64,000 nt of DNA from NCBI GenBank assembly GCA_023254175.1, contig JALQYJ010000030.1, forward strand, positions 1 through 64,000. Direction: 5' to 3'. The stretch is from Runella sp. GTDB taxonomy: Bacteria > Bacteroidota > Bacteroidia > Cytophagales > Spirosomataceae. The notes beneath the pieces were generated by a model. The model saw only the letters and a list, made by a program, of their open reading frames with translations. It had not been told where the DNA came from and did not search any database. A program made the translations under genes and the position numbers. Position 1 is the first letter of the stretch. The number at the start of each line of letters is the position of its first letter. Positions 45,600 to 53,972 of the stretch are shown here, piece by piece.

Positions 45600-47168
45600 A
45601 TGAAAAAAATAGCACTAATCGCTTTAACCACGCTTGCCCTAACTGCCTGCGAAAAGACAGATTTTGAAAAGGCGTATCGCGATCCATCTAAAATTTCGGT
45701 ATCTACCGTCGAAAAACAATTTACGGGATTTTTAAACGCCAACAAATGGTACGTCTTACCTGATTACTGGAACTATTTCGTTGTGCTACGCCCAACCATC
45801 AACCGCTACAACCAAGCGGTGGGCTGGGTCAATGCCGACAATCAGTACATTCCAGGAGGAGGGTTGATTTCTGACCGTTGGAATAACTTTTACTCGACCA
45901 TCGCTCAATACCGCGAAATGGAGAAAATTTATAATGGTTTGAGTGCAGAAGACCAAGCGCTTCGTCGTATTTATAAGATTACTTCAACAGTTTATCTCTA
46001 TGACCACGTTCAGAAAAACGTTGACTTACACGGCGATATGCCTTTTGCCACTGCGGGGCTCTTAAGTACAAAAGGGGGGGATTATAATAACTCATATGCT
46101 ACTTACGATGCTGCCGATGCTATTTATACCAAGATATTGGACGAACTTAAAGGATTTGCAGACGAGCTTAATACCATCAGCATCAACGCGGGTATTTTAA
46201 CAGGTTTCAAAACGCAGGACTTTGTCAATAAAGGCGATATCAATCAGTGGAAAAGATACTGTAATTCGCTGCGTCTTCGCATTCTCACTCGTGTTTCGGA
46301 TGCTTCTGCTTTCTCAGCTAGAGCAAAAACCGAAATTGCAGACATCTTGGCCAACCCAACGAAATATCCAATCGTATCGGCTAACAGCGAGAATATTCAA
46401 ATTACAGTGCATGACATCAGCACTGACATCCACGCCAAAAACTTCCGCTCTGGTTTAGAAGATTGGAACGGCAACGTCGCAGGAAAAGTGATGATTGACC
46501 ACATGAACAAAAATGCAGACCCTCGCCTGCGTGTGATGTTTGAGCCTGGTACCAATGCCGCAGGAAAGTATGCAGGTCTAGACCCACTTTTGACTGCATC
46601 GGCTCAAGAAGCACTTGTTGCGGGCGGTACCTTATCAATCTATAACCGTTCGACACTTAGCCGTAATCAATTCTTCCCTGGAGTTATCATTAATGCTGCC
46701 GAAATTAGTTTCCTTGCTGCTGAGTATTATTTGAAAGCGAACAATGCCGCAGCCGCTAAAGCCGCTTACGAAAAAGGGATTGCTCAGTCGGTTGAATATT
46801 ACTATAATTTCAGAAAGGTAAGTAATGACAATACTGTTGCAGCCCCTGCCGCAGCAACAGCTGATGAAATCCAGAAATATATTGCTAGCGATGATGTAAG
46901 TTGGGATAAAGCATCCAATAAGCTCGCAGCTATTGCCACTCAAAAGTGGATTCACTACAGCGTAGTACAACCGTATGAAAGCTGGTCGGAAATTCGTCGA
47001 TTAGATTTGCCCAAATTTAACTTTTTAGAAGACAAAGCCAACGCGCAGACACAACCTCCAGTACGTTGGTTCTACCCTTCAAGTGAGCAAATTTACAACA
47101 CAACGAACTATAGTGCTGTTAAAGCAAAAGATAACCTAACTACCAAACTATTTTGGGATGTTAAATAG
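45600..47168 (+). CDS. SusD/RagB-family nutrient-binding outer-membrane lipoprotein (second copy)
   Basis: A 522-residue SusD-like lipoprotein. The signal MKKIALIALTTLALTAC gives a clear lipobox with Cys at residue 17. The mature part has the SusD-like_2 pattern (SDRWNNFYSTIAQYREMEKIYNG, NQWKRYCNSLRLRILTRVS, AEISFLAAEYYLKANNAAAAKAAYEKGI). It pairs with the SusC barrel encoded 46 nt upstream to capture the ligand. A terminator follows about 75 nt after its stop, so the FG-GAP gene beyond may be partly or separately transcribed. Confidence 0.93.
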   Translation: MKKIALIALTTLALTACEKTDFEKAYRDPSKISVSTVEKQFTGFLNANKWYVLPDYWNYFVVLRPTINRYNQAVGWVNADNQYIPGGGLISDRWNNFYSTIAQYREMEKIYNGLSAEDQALRRIYKITSTVYLYDHVQKNVDLHGDMPFATAGLLSTKGGDYNNSYATYDAADAIYTKILDELKGFADELNTISINAGILTGFKTQDFVNKGDINQWKRYCNSLRLRILTRVSDASAFSARAKTEIADILANPTKYPIVSANSENIQITVHDISTDIHAKNFRSGLEDWNGNVAGKVMIDHMNKNADPRLRVMFEPGTNAAGKYAGLDPLLTASAQEALVAGGTLSIYNRSTLSRNQFFPGVIINAAEISFLAAEYYLKANNAAAAKAAYEKGIAQSVEYYYNFRKVSNDNTVAAPAAATADEIQKYIASDDVSWDKASNKLAAIATQKWIHYSVVQPYESWSEIRRLDLPKFNFLEDKANAQTQPPVRWFYPSSEQIYNTTNYSAVKAKDNLTTKLFWDVK

Positions 47169-47178
47169 TACTTTCACC

Positions 47179-47201
47179 AATGTATGCAGTATACATACAT
47201 T
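47179..47201. promoter_or_regulatory. Inverted repeat AATGTATG-N7-CATACATT
   Basis: Two perfect 8-nt arms between SusD and the FG-GAP haem gene. The arms share ATACATTA with the candidate operator upstream of the first SusC. It could be a regulator site or a mild hairpin; evidence is weak. Confidence 0.3.
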
Positions 47202-47243
47202 AAAAAAACACAACGTTAGAGTTGAACTTTGGTAAGTAGTTAG

Positions 47244-47279
47244 AATTCCGAGATAGTTTTTATCTCGGAATTTTTTTTA
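47244..47279 (+). terminator. Rho-independent terminator after second SusD
   Basis: A 12-bp stem AATTCCGAGATA / TATCTCGGAATT, 5-nt loop, followed by at least six T residues. It is located between SusD and the FG-GAP haem gene. Confidence 0.9.
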
Positions 47280-47303
47280 TTTTTAGATTCAAAATCGCTC
47301 TCT

Positions 47304-48797
47304 ATGATTTCTAAAATTTGGGGATTCTTTATTACGCTCTTCTGGGCAATAAATGGTTTTTCGCAAGGAAAAGAACTTGCTTTAACGTATTGTCAAAGTT
47401 GCCATTTATACCCTGAACCGTCGTTGCTGGACAAAAAAACTTGGGCCAATAGCGTCCTACCCAACATGGGGCTTCGATTGGGTATCAAAGAAGCAGGTAA
47501 AAACCCCTACGAAGACCTCGACCCCAAAGAAGAAGCACTCTTACGTGCATCTGGGACTTATCCCGAAACACCCCAATTATCCCTAGATGTATGGAATCAA
47601 ATCGTTGATTTTTATGTAAAAGCCGCTCCTGATTCTCCCCTACTACAGCCCAAACACGCTCTTAGCCAACCAAAATTATCACAATTTGAAGCCCAAGAAA
47701 TAAAAGTTCACGACAAGCCCATTCCTCAGACCTCGTTAGTAAAATTCAACCCAAACAATGGCATTTTGTACGTGGGTGATGCGCAAAACGAATTGTACGA
47801 AGTCGATTCACTTCTTCAATTAAGAACAACTTGGAACGTCGATAGTCCCCCCTCCGCCATTTTATTTCCCCGGAATGTCCCTCCTCGTTTGCTTACGATT
47901 GGCTCTTTTCGCCCTTCTGAACAAGCACTGGGAAAACTAATTGTTCTTGACACTGCTGTAGCCAATGCCACCCTTTACTTTGACACTATTCAGCGGGGCG
48001 TGGATTTTGCCACTGCTGACCTCAACCAAGACGGTAAAGAAGATGTCGTGATTTGCCATTTTGGAAATAATACCGGCAAATTAGCGTGGTACGAGAGTAT
48101 GTTACCTGAAAAAGAATACGTTTTACTGGCATTGCCAGGTGCGCGAAAAGTGGAAATCAGGGATATGAACAACGATAAAAAGCCTGACATTATCGTACTT
48201 GTGGCACAAGCGCGAGAAAGTATACACATTTTTTATAACCTCGGGAAAGGACAGTTTAGCGAAAAGGTAGTTCTGCAATTTCCCCCTGTGTACGGAGTCA
48301 GCTATTTTGAGTTGGTGGATTTTAATAAAGATGGAGCTATGGATATTTTGTTGACTAACGGCGACAACTGGGATTATTCTGCTATTTCCAAAAATTACCA
48401 CGGTATTCGTATTTTTCTAAACGATGGAAAGGATACATTTAAAGAGGCATGGTTTTACCCACTCTTCGGAACTAGTAAAGCCGTGGCGAGAGATTTTGAT
48501 AACGACGGAGACCTCGACATCGCCGCTATCTCTTTCTACGACGACCTTAATCAGCCTGAGCAAGGTTTTCTGTATTTTTCCAACAAAGGAAATCTTCAAT
48601 TTGATGTCTCGAGTACTCCCGCAGCTGCTACAGGTAAGTGGCTTACTTTAGAAGCCGCTGACATCGACCGCGACGGCGATACCGACCTTGTACTTGGCTC
48701 TTATTTCCACAACATCGGAGAGTTAACAAAGCTTATGTTTAAAGGAATTTTCTCCGTTCCTCAACTTCTTGTTTTAAAAAATAAGCAAAAAAAATAA
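47304..48797 (+). CDS. FG-GAP/VCBS propeller protein with N-terminal haem motif
   Basis: A 497-residue exported protein. The signal peptide ends near WAINGFSQ, and a c-type haem motif CQSCH follows at about residues 30-34. The body has an array of FG-GAP/VCBS calcium repeats (DLNQDGKEDV, DMNNDKKPDI, DFNKDGAMDI, DFDNDGDLDI, DIDRDGDTDL) forming a propeller. The N-terminus, LALTYCQSCHLYPEPSLLDKKTW, looks like the first part of a small cytochrome c, with no clear distal Met. It follows the second SusCD pair but sits behind a terminator. The pairing of a haem motif with a surface-type propeller next to SusCD is unusual; it may link ligand capture to electron transfer. Confidence 0.82.
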   Translation: MISKIWGFFITLFWAINGFSQGKELALTYCQSCHLYPEPSLLDKKTWANSVLPNMGLRLGIKEAGKNPYEDLDPKEEALLRASGTYPETPQLSLDVWNQIVDFYVKAAPDSPLLQPKHALSQPKLSQFEAQEIKVHDKPIPQTSLVKFNPNNGILYVGDAQNELYEVDSLLQLRTTWNVDSPPSAILFPRNVPPRLLTIGSFRPSEQALGKLIVLDTAVANATLYFDTIQRGVDFATADLNQDGKEDVVICHFGNNTGKLAWYESMLPEKEYVLLALPGARKVEIRDMNNDKKPDIIVLVAQARESIHIFYNLGKGQFSEKVVLQFPPVYGVSYFELVDFNKDGAMDILLTNGDNWDYSAISKNYHGIRIFLNDGKDTFKEAWFYPLFGTSKAVARDFDNDGDLDIAAISFYDDLNQPEQGFLYFSNKGNLQFDVSSTPAAATGKWLTLEAADIDRDGDTDLVLGSYFHNIGELTKLMFKGIFSVPQLLVLKNKQKK

Positions 48798-48798
48798 T

Positions 48799-48834
48799 GG
48801 GGTTGGGTACTGGCAAAACGCCCTACCCAACCCC
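48799..48834. terminator. Hairpin between convergent genes
   Basis: GGGGTTGGGTA / TACCCAACCCC (11 bp) with a 14-nt loop. On the minus strand it is followed by ATTATTTTTTTT, so it should end the TIM-barrel gene transcript; the plus-strand side is weak. Confidence 0.65.
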
Positions 48835-48865
48835 ACACTATTTGCTAACAACTAGCCACCCGTGT

Positions 48866-49705
48866 CTATTTACGACTCGCTTGGCAAACTCCTCTGAAAT
48901 AGCCCACTGACTCGGCTATACCAGCTAATGGGTCTTTCATATCTTTTTCATACTCTAGGCTACAACTTCCGCTGTACTTGATTTTACGGAGCATTGCTAC
49001 AAACGCAGGAACGTCGATGATACCGCGTCCAAGTTCACATGTTTTTCCTTCTTTTGAGGCCGCTGTCACGTTTTTAAGGTGAATATCAAAAATACGATCG
49101 GCATATTTTTTAAGGTCGGCAATTGGGTCATCACCAAAACGAGCATCGTGCCCCATATCAAAACACAATCCCATACGTGGGTCGAGGTTTTTAACGGCAT
49201 TAATAACCGAAGACGCATTGGGCCATAATTTAATATCAGGACCGTGGATGTGAATCGCGTAACGCATGTCGTATTCTTTGACTTTTTTATCAATGTAAGG
49301 CAACAACTCTTCGTTGGGAACCCCTACGATGAGTTTTACACCTACCCTTTTAGCGTACTCGAAACCGTTATCAATCTCTTGAGTCGTTTTCATGTAAATT
49401 GGTCCCACGGCATAACCCGTTACATTAGAAGCTTTGAGGGTAGCATGAAACGCCGCGATTTGCTCATCGGTACTATTGAATGGCAAATGAAAATCTTTGA
49501 TGCATAAATAACGAACGTCTACTTTACGCATCATTTCTAGGGCTTGGTCAAGCTTAAAATGGACGAAACTATAGCCTGCGATTCCAAGCTTGAACAAATC
49601 TTCTTGGACTTTAGGGGCTGCGGCTTGTGTTGAAACAACAGGAGCAACTGCACCCATTGCCAAGGCGGCACTTGCTTGTTTAAGGAATTTTCTACGATTA
49701 TTCAT
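48866..49705 (-). CDS. Tat-exported sugar phosphate isomerase/epimerase-like TIM barrel
   Basis: A 279-residue protein with a twin-arginine signal (MNNRRKFLKQASAALAMGA). The mature part is a xylose-isomerase-like TIM barrel with IHGPDIKLW, GLCFDMGHDARFGDDP (Asp/His) and IFDIHLKNVT (His), and SGSCSLEYEKDM (Glu). Tat export implies folding, and probably metal loading, in the cytosol before release to the periplasm. It converges on the FG-GAP haem gene. Together they support a periplasmic sugar-processing step beside the second SusCD locus. Confidence 0.85.
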   Translation of the reverse strand: MNNRRKFLKQASAALAMGAVAPVVSTQAAAPKVQEDLFKLGIAGYSFVHFKLDQALEMMRKVDVRYLCIKDFHLPFNSTDEQIAAFHATLKASNVTGYAVGPIYMKTTQEIDNGFEYAKRVGVKLIVGVPNEELLPYIDKKVKEYDMRYAIHIHGPDIKLWPNASSVINAVKNLDPRMGLCFDMGHDARFGDDPIADLKKYADRIFDIHLKNVTAASKEGKTCELGRGIIDVPAFVAMLRKIKYSGSCSLEYEKDMKDPLAGIAESVGYFRGVCQASRK

Positions 49706-49856
49706 CTTTTTCTCTGGTACATTTCTTTATAAAAGGCAAAAAAAGGGTGTAAATACTGTTTTTGGTATCCTTAGTTATTTTGAGATTGCGTTTCTCCAAA
49801 GCAATTGTAGTCCACAAACAGGTTTTGGAAAACCAAATCGTTTGTAAAAATTATGT

Positions 49857-52391
49857 CTACACATCCTGCCTTAGAACTTCCAAAGGAGAACGTGAGAGAA
49901 TACCCCAGCTATTGGCAAGGCCGATGAACACTGTCAAAAAAGTAACCGTTAAAAACACTACGCCAACGGGCCAAAGAATTGGATTAAAGGCCATTTCAAA
50001 ATTAAACGTAGCCAACGCCCAGCTTCCAATCAATGCCAGTAAAATACCTGTAAAAGCCGCCAGTGTTCCTAGAAATAAGTATTCCAACGCAGTAATAATC
50101 AATATTTGTCGGCGACTCGCTCCGAGTGTTCTCAGTAAGATGCTTTCTTGAATACGTTGATACTTAGAAATCAATACCGAGGCAATCAGGACAATCAACC
50201 CTGTCAGGATACTGAAACCTGCCATAAAGCGAATCACAAAGCCTATTTTGGCTGAAATATCGTCTAAAACTGTCAATATCAACCCTAAATCTACCATCGA
50301 CACGTTTGGGAACTGCCGTACCATAGCTTGTTGAAACTGTGCCGAAACCGTCGTATTAGGCACGTGCGTGAGCAAAACGTGAAACTGAGGTGCTTCTTCC
50401 AATACACCTTTAGGAAAAAGTACCAAAAAATTGGTTTGTACCCCCGCCCAGTCCACATCACGCAAACTAGCTACAACGGTAGTAAGCATCATGCCTTGCA
50501 CGTTGAACAACAGCGTATCGCCAATAGCAATAGTATTTCGTTCGGCGTAACCATCCTCTAATGAAATGGGGACAGGTTGACTCACATCTTTTACTTGGCT
50601 TACCCACTTTCCTTTGACCACTTTTTCGGTCGAAATCAACGAATCACGAAACGTCACGCGATACTCTCGACTAAACAACCCTCGCCAACGTTTGTTGGTT
50701 GAGTCTTTCAGCGCTTCGGTAGAAGTTTGTCCGTTGAGTTGTTCCAACCGCATCGTAACAATCGGGACGTCCTGCAAAATCGGTAGCTTTTGGCTTTTCA
50801 CTAACTCCGTCACCGCTTGTTTTTGAGGTGTTTGAATATCAAAAAGTACCATATTAGGCTGATCGCCATCGGTCGATAGCTTGATACGCTCAAGTAACAA
50901 GTTTTGGACAAACAATAGGGTACAAATAAACATCGTACCTAGACCAATCGACACCATCAAAATGGCCGTTTGGTTGTTGGGGCGGTACAAATTGGCCATC
51001 CCTTGCCGACTCAGGTAACTCCAAGAAGCAGGAAAAAATCGACGTACCAACCACATAAGAAGGATGGACATTCCCAACAACAGTAAAAAGGCAAACGTAA
51101 CCCCAACGGTAAATGCCACCGCATCGGTCCAACGCTTCATTTGAAGCCACGTAAATCCAAACACAAACGCTAGAATCAGTGCATAAACCAGCCATTTGAG
51201 CGGGTCTTTACCCAAACCCGATGGCTCGTAGGATGCACGTAATACATTGAGAGACGAAATTTTACGAATAGAAATCAAGGACAAAAGCGCAAACAAATTG
51301 GAGATAATCACCCCAAGCAACACTCCCTGCCCGATGGCCGTAAATGAAAGTGAAGTAGTTAATTCAAAAGGCAAAAAGTCTTTGAGAACAATGGGCAAAA
51401 ATTGCTGAATACCAACTCCTAAAGCTGCCCCAAGCAAAGAACCCAGCAACCCAATGCCCGAGATTTGAAGTAAATAAATCAAAAATGCCTGCGACGCTTT
51501 CACGCCCAGGCAACGAAGAATAGCGATGGAATTAATCTTTTCGCGAATATAAATGTGGATTGCACTTGCTACTCCCACACACCCCAACAACAACGCTATG
51601 AACCCCACCAAACTCAAAAATCGAGTTAAATCGCGAAACGAACGGCCAGTATCTTCTTTTTGGCTTTCAACGGTTCGAAAACTGTAGTTTTCAGTTTCAA
51701 GCTTGGGTTCAATTTTCTTTACTAAGGCTTCAATATTAGTCTTTGGAGCGAATTTATAGTAATAACGATAAACAATTCGACTCCCTTTCTGCGCCAATTT
51801 AGTCTTTTCCAAAAAAGATAACGGAATATACACCGACGGTGCTACGGTGGCCGCTATCCCTGTTTGACCTGGCGCTTTTTTGAGAATCCCCACAATTTCA
51901 AACGTCATTTCACCCACTTTAATAGAATCTCCCACTTGGGCTTGGTATTGCAGCATTAAAGTTTGATCCACCAAGGCAGCTTGTTTTGTACGAAACTCTT
52001 TTGCGGCAGAAATAGGCTCCGTTTCAAGGGTTCCGTAGTAAGGGAAATCACCCTCCAAAGCCCGAATTTGCGCCAAACGGGTTCCACTATTTTTGGGAAA
52101 ATAAATCATCGAAGCAAAGCTCATCTCCTTCGACTTTTGCCCTTTTAGCGAATCCATCAGCGTCGTCATTTTGTCATTTGGAGGTTGATTATCAGACAAT
52201 TCCAAATCCGCCCCCAATAACTCAGCCGCTTGGCTATCAATATTTTCCCGCAAATTATACCCCAAAGAATAAATAGCTACTAATGCTGCAATACCCAACA
52301 CTATCGACGAGACAAACAGCAATAATCTCGAATAGTTTCGACGGCTATCGCGCCAAGCCATTTTTAAAAGCCAACTTAAGTTATTGTTCAT
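49857..52391 (-). CDS. ABC transporter permease, FtsX/YbbP type
   Basis: An 844-residue inner-membrane protein: an N-terminal helix (LLLFVSSIVLGIAALVAIYSL), a large periplasmic loop, then groups of helices with two FtsX domains (VGFIALLLGCVGVASAIHIYIREKINSIAILRCLGVKASQAF and the matching C-terminal half RIQESILLRTLGASRRQIL). This layout is that of YbbP, a large permease paired with a YbbA-type ATPase. It lies 11 nt downstream of that ATPase gene. Its substrate in other bacteria is not firmly known. Confidence 0.88.
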   Translation of the reverse strand: MNNNLSWLLKMAWRDSRRNYSRLLLFVSSIVLGIAALVAIYSLGYNLRENIDSQAAELLGADLELSDNQPPNDKMTTLMDSLKGQKSKEMSFASMIYFPKNSGTRLAQIRALEGDFPYYGTLETEPISAAKEFRTKQAALVDQTLMLQYQAQVGDSIKVGEMTFEIVGILKKAPGQTGIAATVAPSVYIPLSFLEKTKLAQKGSRIVYRYYYKFAPKTNIEALVKKIEPKLETENYSFRTVESQKEDTGRSFRDLTRFLSLVGFIALLLGCVGVASAIHIYIREKINSIAILRCLGVKASQAFLIYLLQISGIGLLGSLLGAALGVGIQQFLPIVLKDFLPFELTTSLSFTAIGQGVLLGVIISNLFALLSLISIRKISSLNVLRASYEPSGLGKDPLKWLVYALILAFVFGFTWLQMKRWTDAVAFTVGVTFAFLLLLGMSILLMWLVRRFFPASWSYLSRQGMANLYRPNNQTAILMVSIGLGTMFICTLLFVQNLLLERIKLSTDGDQPNMVLFDIQTPQKQAVTELVKSQKLPILQDVPIVTMRLEQLNGQTSTEALKDSTNKRWRGLFSREYRVTFRDSLISTEKVVKGKWVSQVKDVSQPVPISLEDGYAERNTIAIGDTLLFNVQGMMLTTVVASLRDVDWAGVQTNFLVLFPKGVLEEAPQFHVLLTHVPNTTVSAQFQQAMVRQFPNVSMVDLGLILTVLDDISAKIGFVIRFMAGFSILTGLIVLIASVLISKYQRIQESILLRTLGASRRQILIITALEYLFLGTLAAFTGILLALIGSWALATFNFEMAFNPILWPVGVVFLTVTFLTVFIGLANSWGILSRSPLEVLRQDV

Positions 52392-52402
52392 GCTTTGTCG
52401 AA

Positions 52403-53071
52403 TTAATCAATTACTTTGCCTCCTTTGATTCTGATAATACGCTGCGTTTTTGCGGCTAATTCCAAGTTGTGCGTCACCAGAATCAAGGTTGTACCAGCTT
52501 CTTTGTTGAGGTCAAACAGTAGTTTTTCGACCTTTTCACTTGTTTCAGCGTCAAGATTACCCGTGGGTTCGTCGGCAAACAAAATTTGAGGTTGGTTAGA
52601 AAACGCTCTTGCCAACGAAACACGCTGCTGTTCCCCACCACTTAGTTGTGTAGGATAGTGATGTCCTCGCTCGGCCAAGCCCACTTTATCCAACAAATCC
52701 AGCGCCCGACTTTTAATATTCTTCTCTCCGCGAAGTTCAAGCGGAACCATCACATTTTCGAGGGCAGTGAGGGTGGGTAAAAGCTGAAAGTTTTGAAAAA
52801 TAAAACCAACATAACGATTCCGAACATCTGCAAGTTGGTCTTCATTGAGGTTGTTTAGGCGAATTCCGTTCAGTTCTACACTTCCCGAAGTGGCGCGGTC
52901 GAGGCCCGCACAAAGACCTAATAGCGTTGTTTTTCCGCTTCCCGAAGGCCCAACGATGGAAAGCGTTGCCCCTGCTTCTACCGAAAAGTTAATATCATCA
53001 AGTACCTTAAGTTCACGGTTTCCACTGCGATACACCTTCGCTACGTGTTCCAGTTGCAGTATATTTGCCAT
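52403..53071 (-). CDS. ABC transporter ATP-binding protein, YbbA type
   Basis: A 222-residue ATPase with all ABC motifs: Walker A GPSGSGKTTLLG, Q-loop (FIFQNFQLLP), signature LSGGEQQRVSLARAF, Walker B ILFADEPTGNLD and the switch histidine in LILVTHN. It belongs to the LolD/MacB/YbbA subgroup that drives FtsX-type permeases. It precedes the permease 49857 and is divergent from the TesA-type esterase, the same trio known from E. coli (tesA-ybbA-ybbP). Confidence 0.92.
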   Translation of the reverse strand: MANILQLEHVAKVYRSGNRELKVLDDINFSVEAGATLSIVGPSGSGKTTLLGLCAGLDRATSGSVELNGIRLNNLNEDQLADVRNRYVGFIFQNFQLLPTLTALENVMVPLELRGEKNIKSRALDLLDKVGLAERGHHYPTQLSGGEQQRVSLARAFSNQPQILFADEPTGNLDAETSEKVEKLLFDLNKEAGTTLILVTHNLELAAKTQRIIRIKGGKVID

Positions 53072-53187
53072 ATTGTTTGGTTTCGCGCAACGCTTTTGGT
53101 CATAGGAGGAGGAATACTTTCTTTCTCAGAAACTTATGCAGCGCTGCGTGGGTTTATGTTTCGATGGTTTCCTAATCAAAATACAAT

Positions 53188-53871
53188 ATGCTTAAAATAG
53201 TTTCGCGTTTATCAATTTATTTTTTTGCCCTGGCACTTCTAGCTTGCAATAACGGCGAAAAACAAACAACTAAACAACCAAAAACAAGCGACACTACAAT
53301 TGTTGCGGCATCCCAAAAGGAAGTAAAAAACATCCTAATTTTTGGAAATAGCCTCACCGCTGGGTATGGACTTGAACCAGACCAAGCTTACCCCTCACTG
53401 TTGCAAAACCGCATAGATTCCTTACAACTCCCCTACAAGGTAGTCAACGCAGGTTTAAGTGGCGAAACTACTTCGGGCGGTAACAGTCGTTTGGACTGGG
53501 TTTTGAGGAATAAAGTAGATATTTTCATTTTAGAATTGGGGGGAAACGATGGTTTGCGTGGTATTCCTGTGACCGAAACGCGTAAAAATCTTCAAGCGAT
53601 GATTGACAAAGTGAAAGCTAAATACCCCGAGGCTAAGATTATTTTGGCGGGAATGCAGGTTCCTCCAAGCATGGGAAAAAAGTACGGCGAAGAGTTTAAA
53701 GTGATTTATTCCGAATTGGCCAAAAAGAACAATGTTGAGCTAATTCCTTTCTTGCTCGAAAACGTGGGGGGCGAAGTAAAACTTAACCAGAAAGATGGCA
53801 TTCACCCCAACGCTGAAGGGGCCAAAATAGTAGCCCAAAATGTGTGGGATGTGCTAAAGCCACTACTGTAA
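53188..53871 (+). CDS. TesA-type SGNH/GDSL esterase lipoprotein
   Basis: A 227-residue SGNH hydrolase. Signal with lipobox LYFFALALLAC (Cys near residue 20). Blocks in order: IFGNSLTAGYGL (Ser nucleophile, block I), GLSGETTSGG (Gly, block II), LELGGNDGLRG (Asn, block III) and DGIHPNAEGAKI (Asp/His, block V). It resembles TesA, a periplasmic acyl-esterase/lysophospholipase. It is divergent from the YbbA gene, as in many proteobacteria, so a conserved neighbourhood. An exact -7 promoter match was not found; TATGTTTC upstream is a near match. Confidence 0.88.
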   Translation: MLKIVSRLSIYFFALALLACNNGEKQTTKQPKTSDTTIVAASQKEVKNILIFGNSLTAGYGLEPDQAYPSLLQNRIDSLQLPYKVVNAGLSGETTSGGNSRLDWVLRNKVDIFILELGGNDGLRGIPVTETRKNLQAMIDKVKAKYPEAKIILAGMQVPPSMGKKYGEEFKVIYSELAKKNNVELIPFLLENVGGEVKLNQKDGIHPNAEGAKIVAQNVWDVLKPLL

Positions 53872-53972
53872 CCCAGTTTAAGTATTCTTTTTCTACGATT
53901 GACAGGCAGGATACCCGTACCACCGAAAGACACTCATTTTATTTTACTATCCTCTAAACCCGATACTAACCT

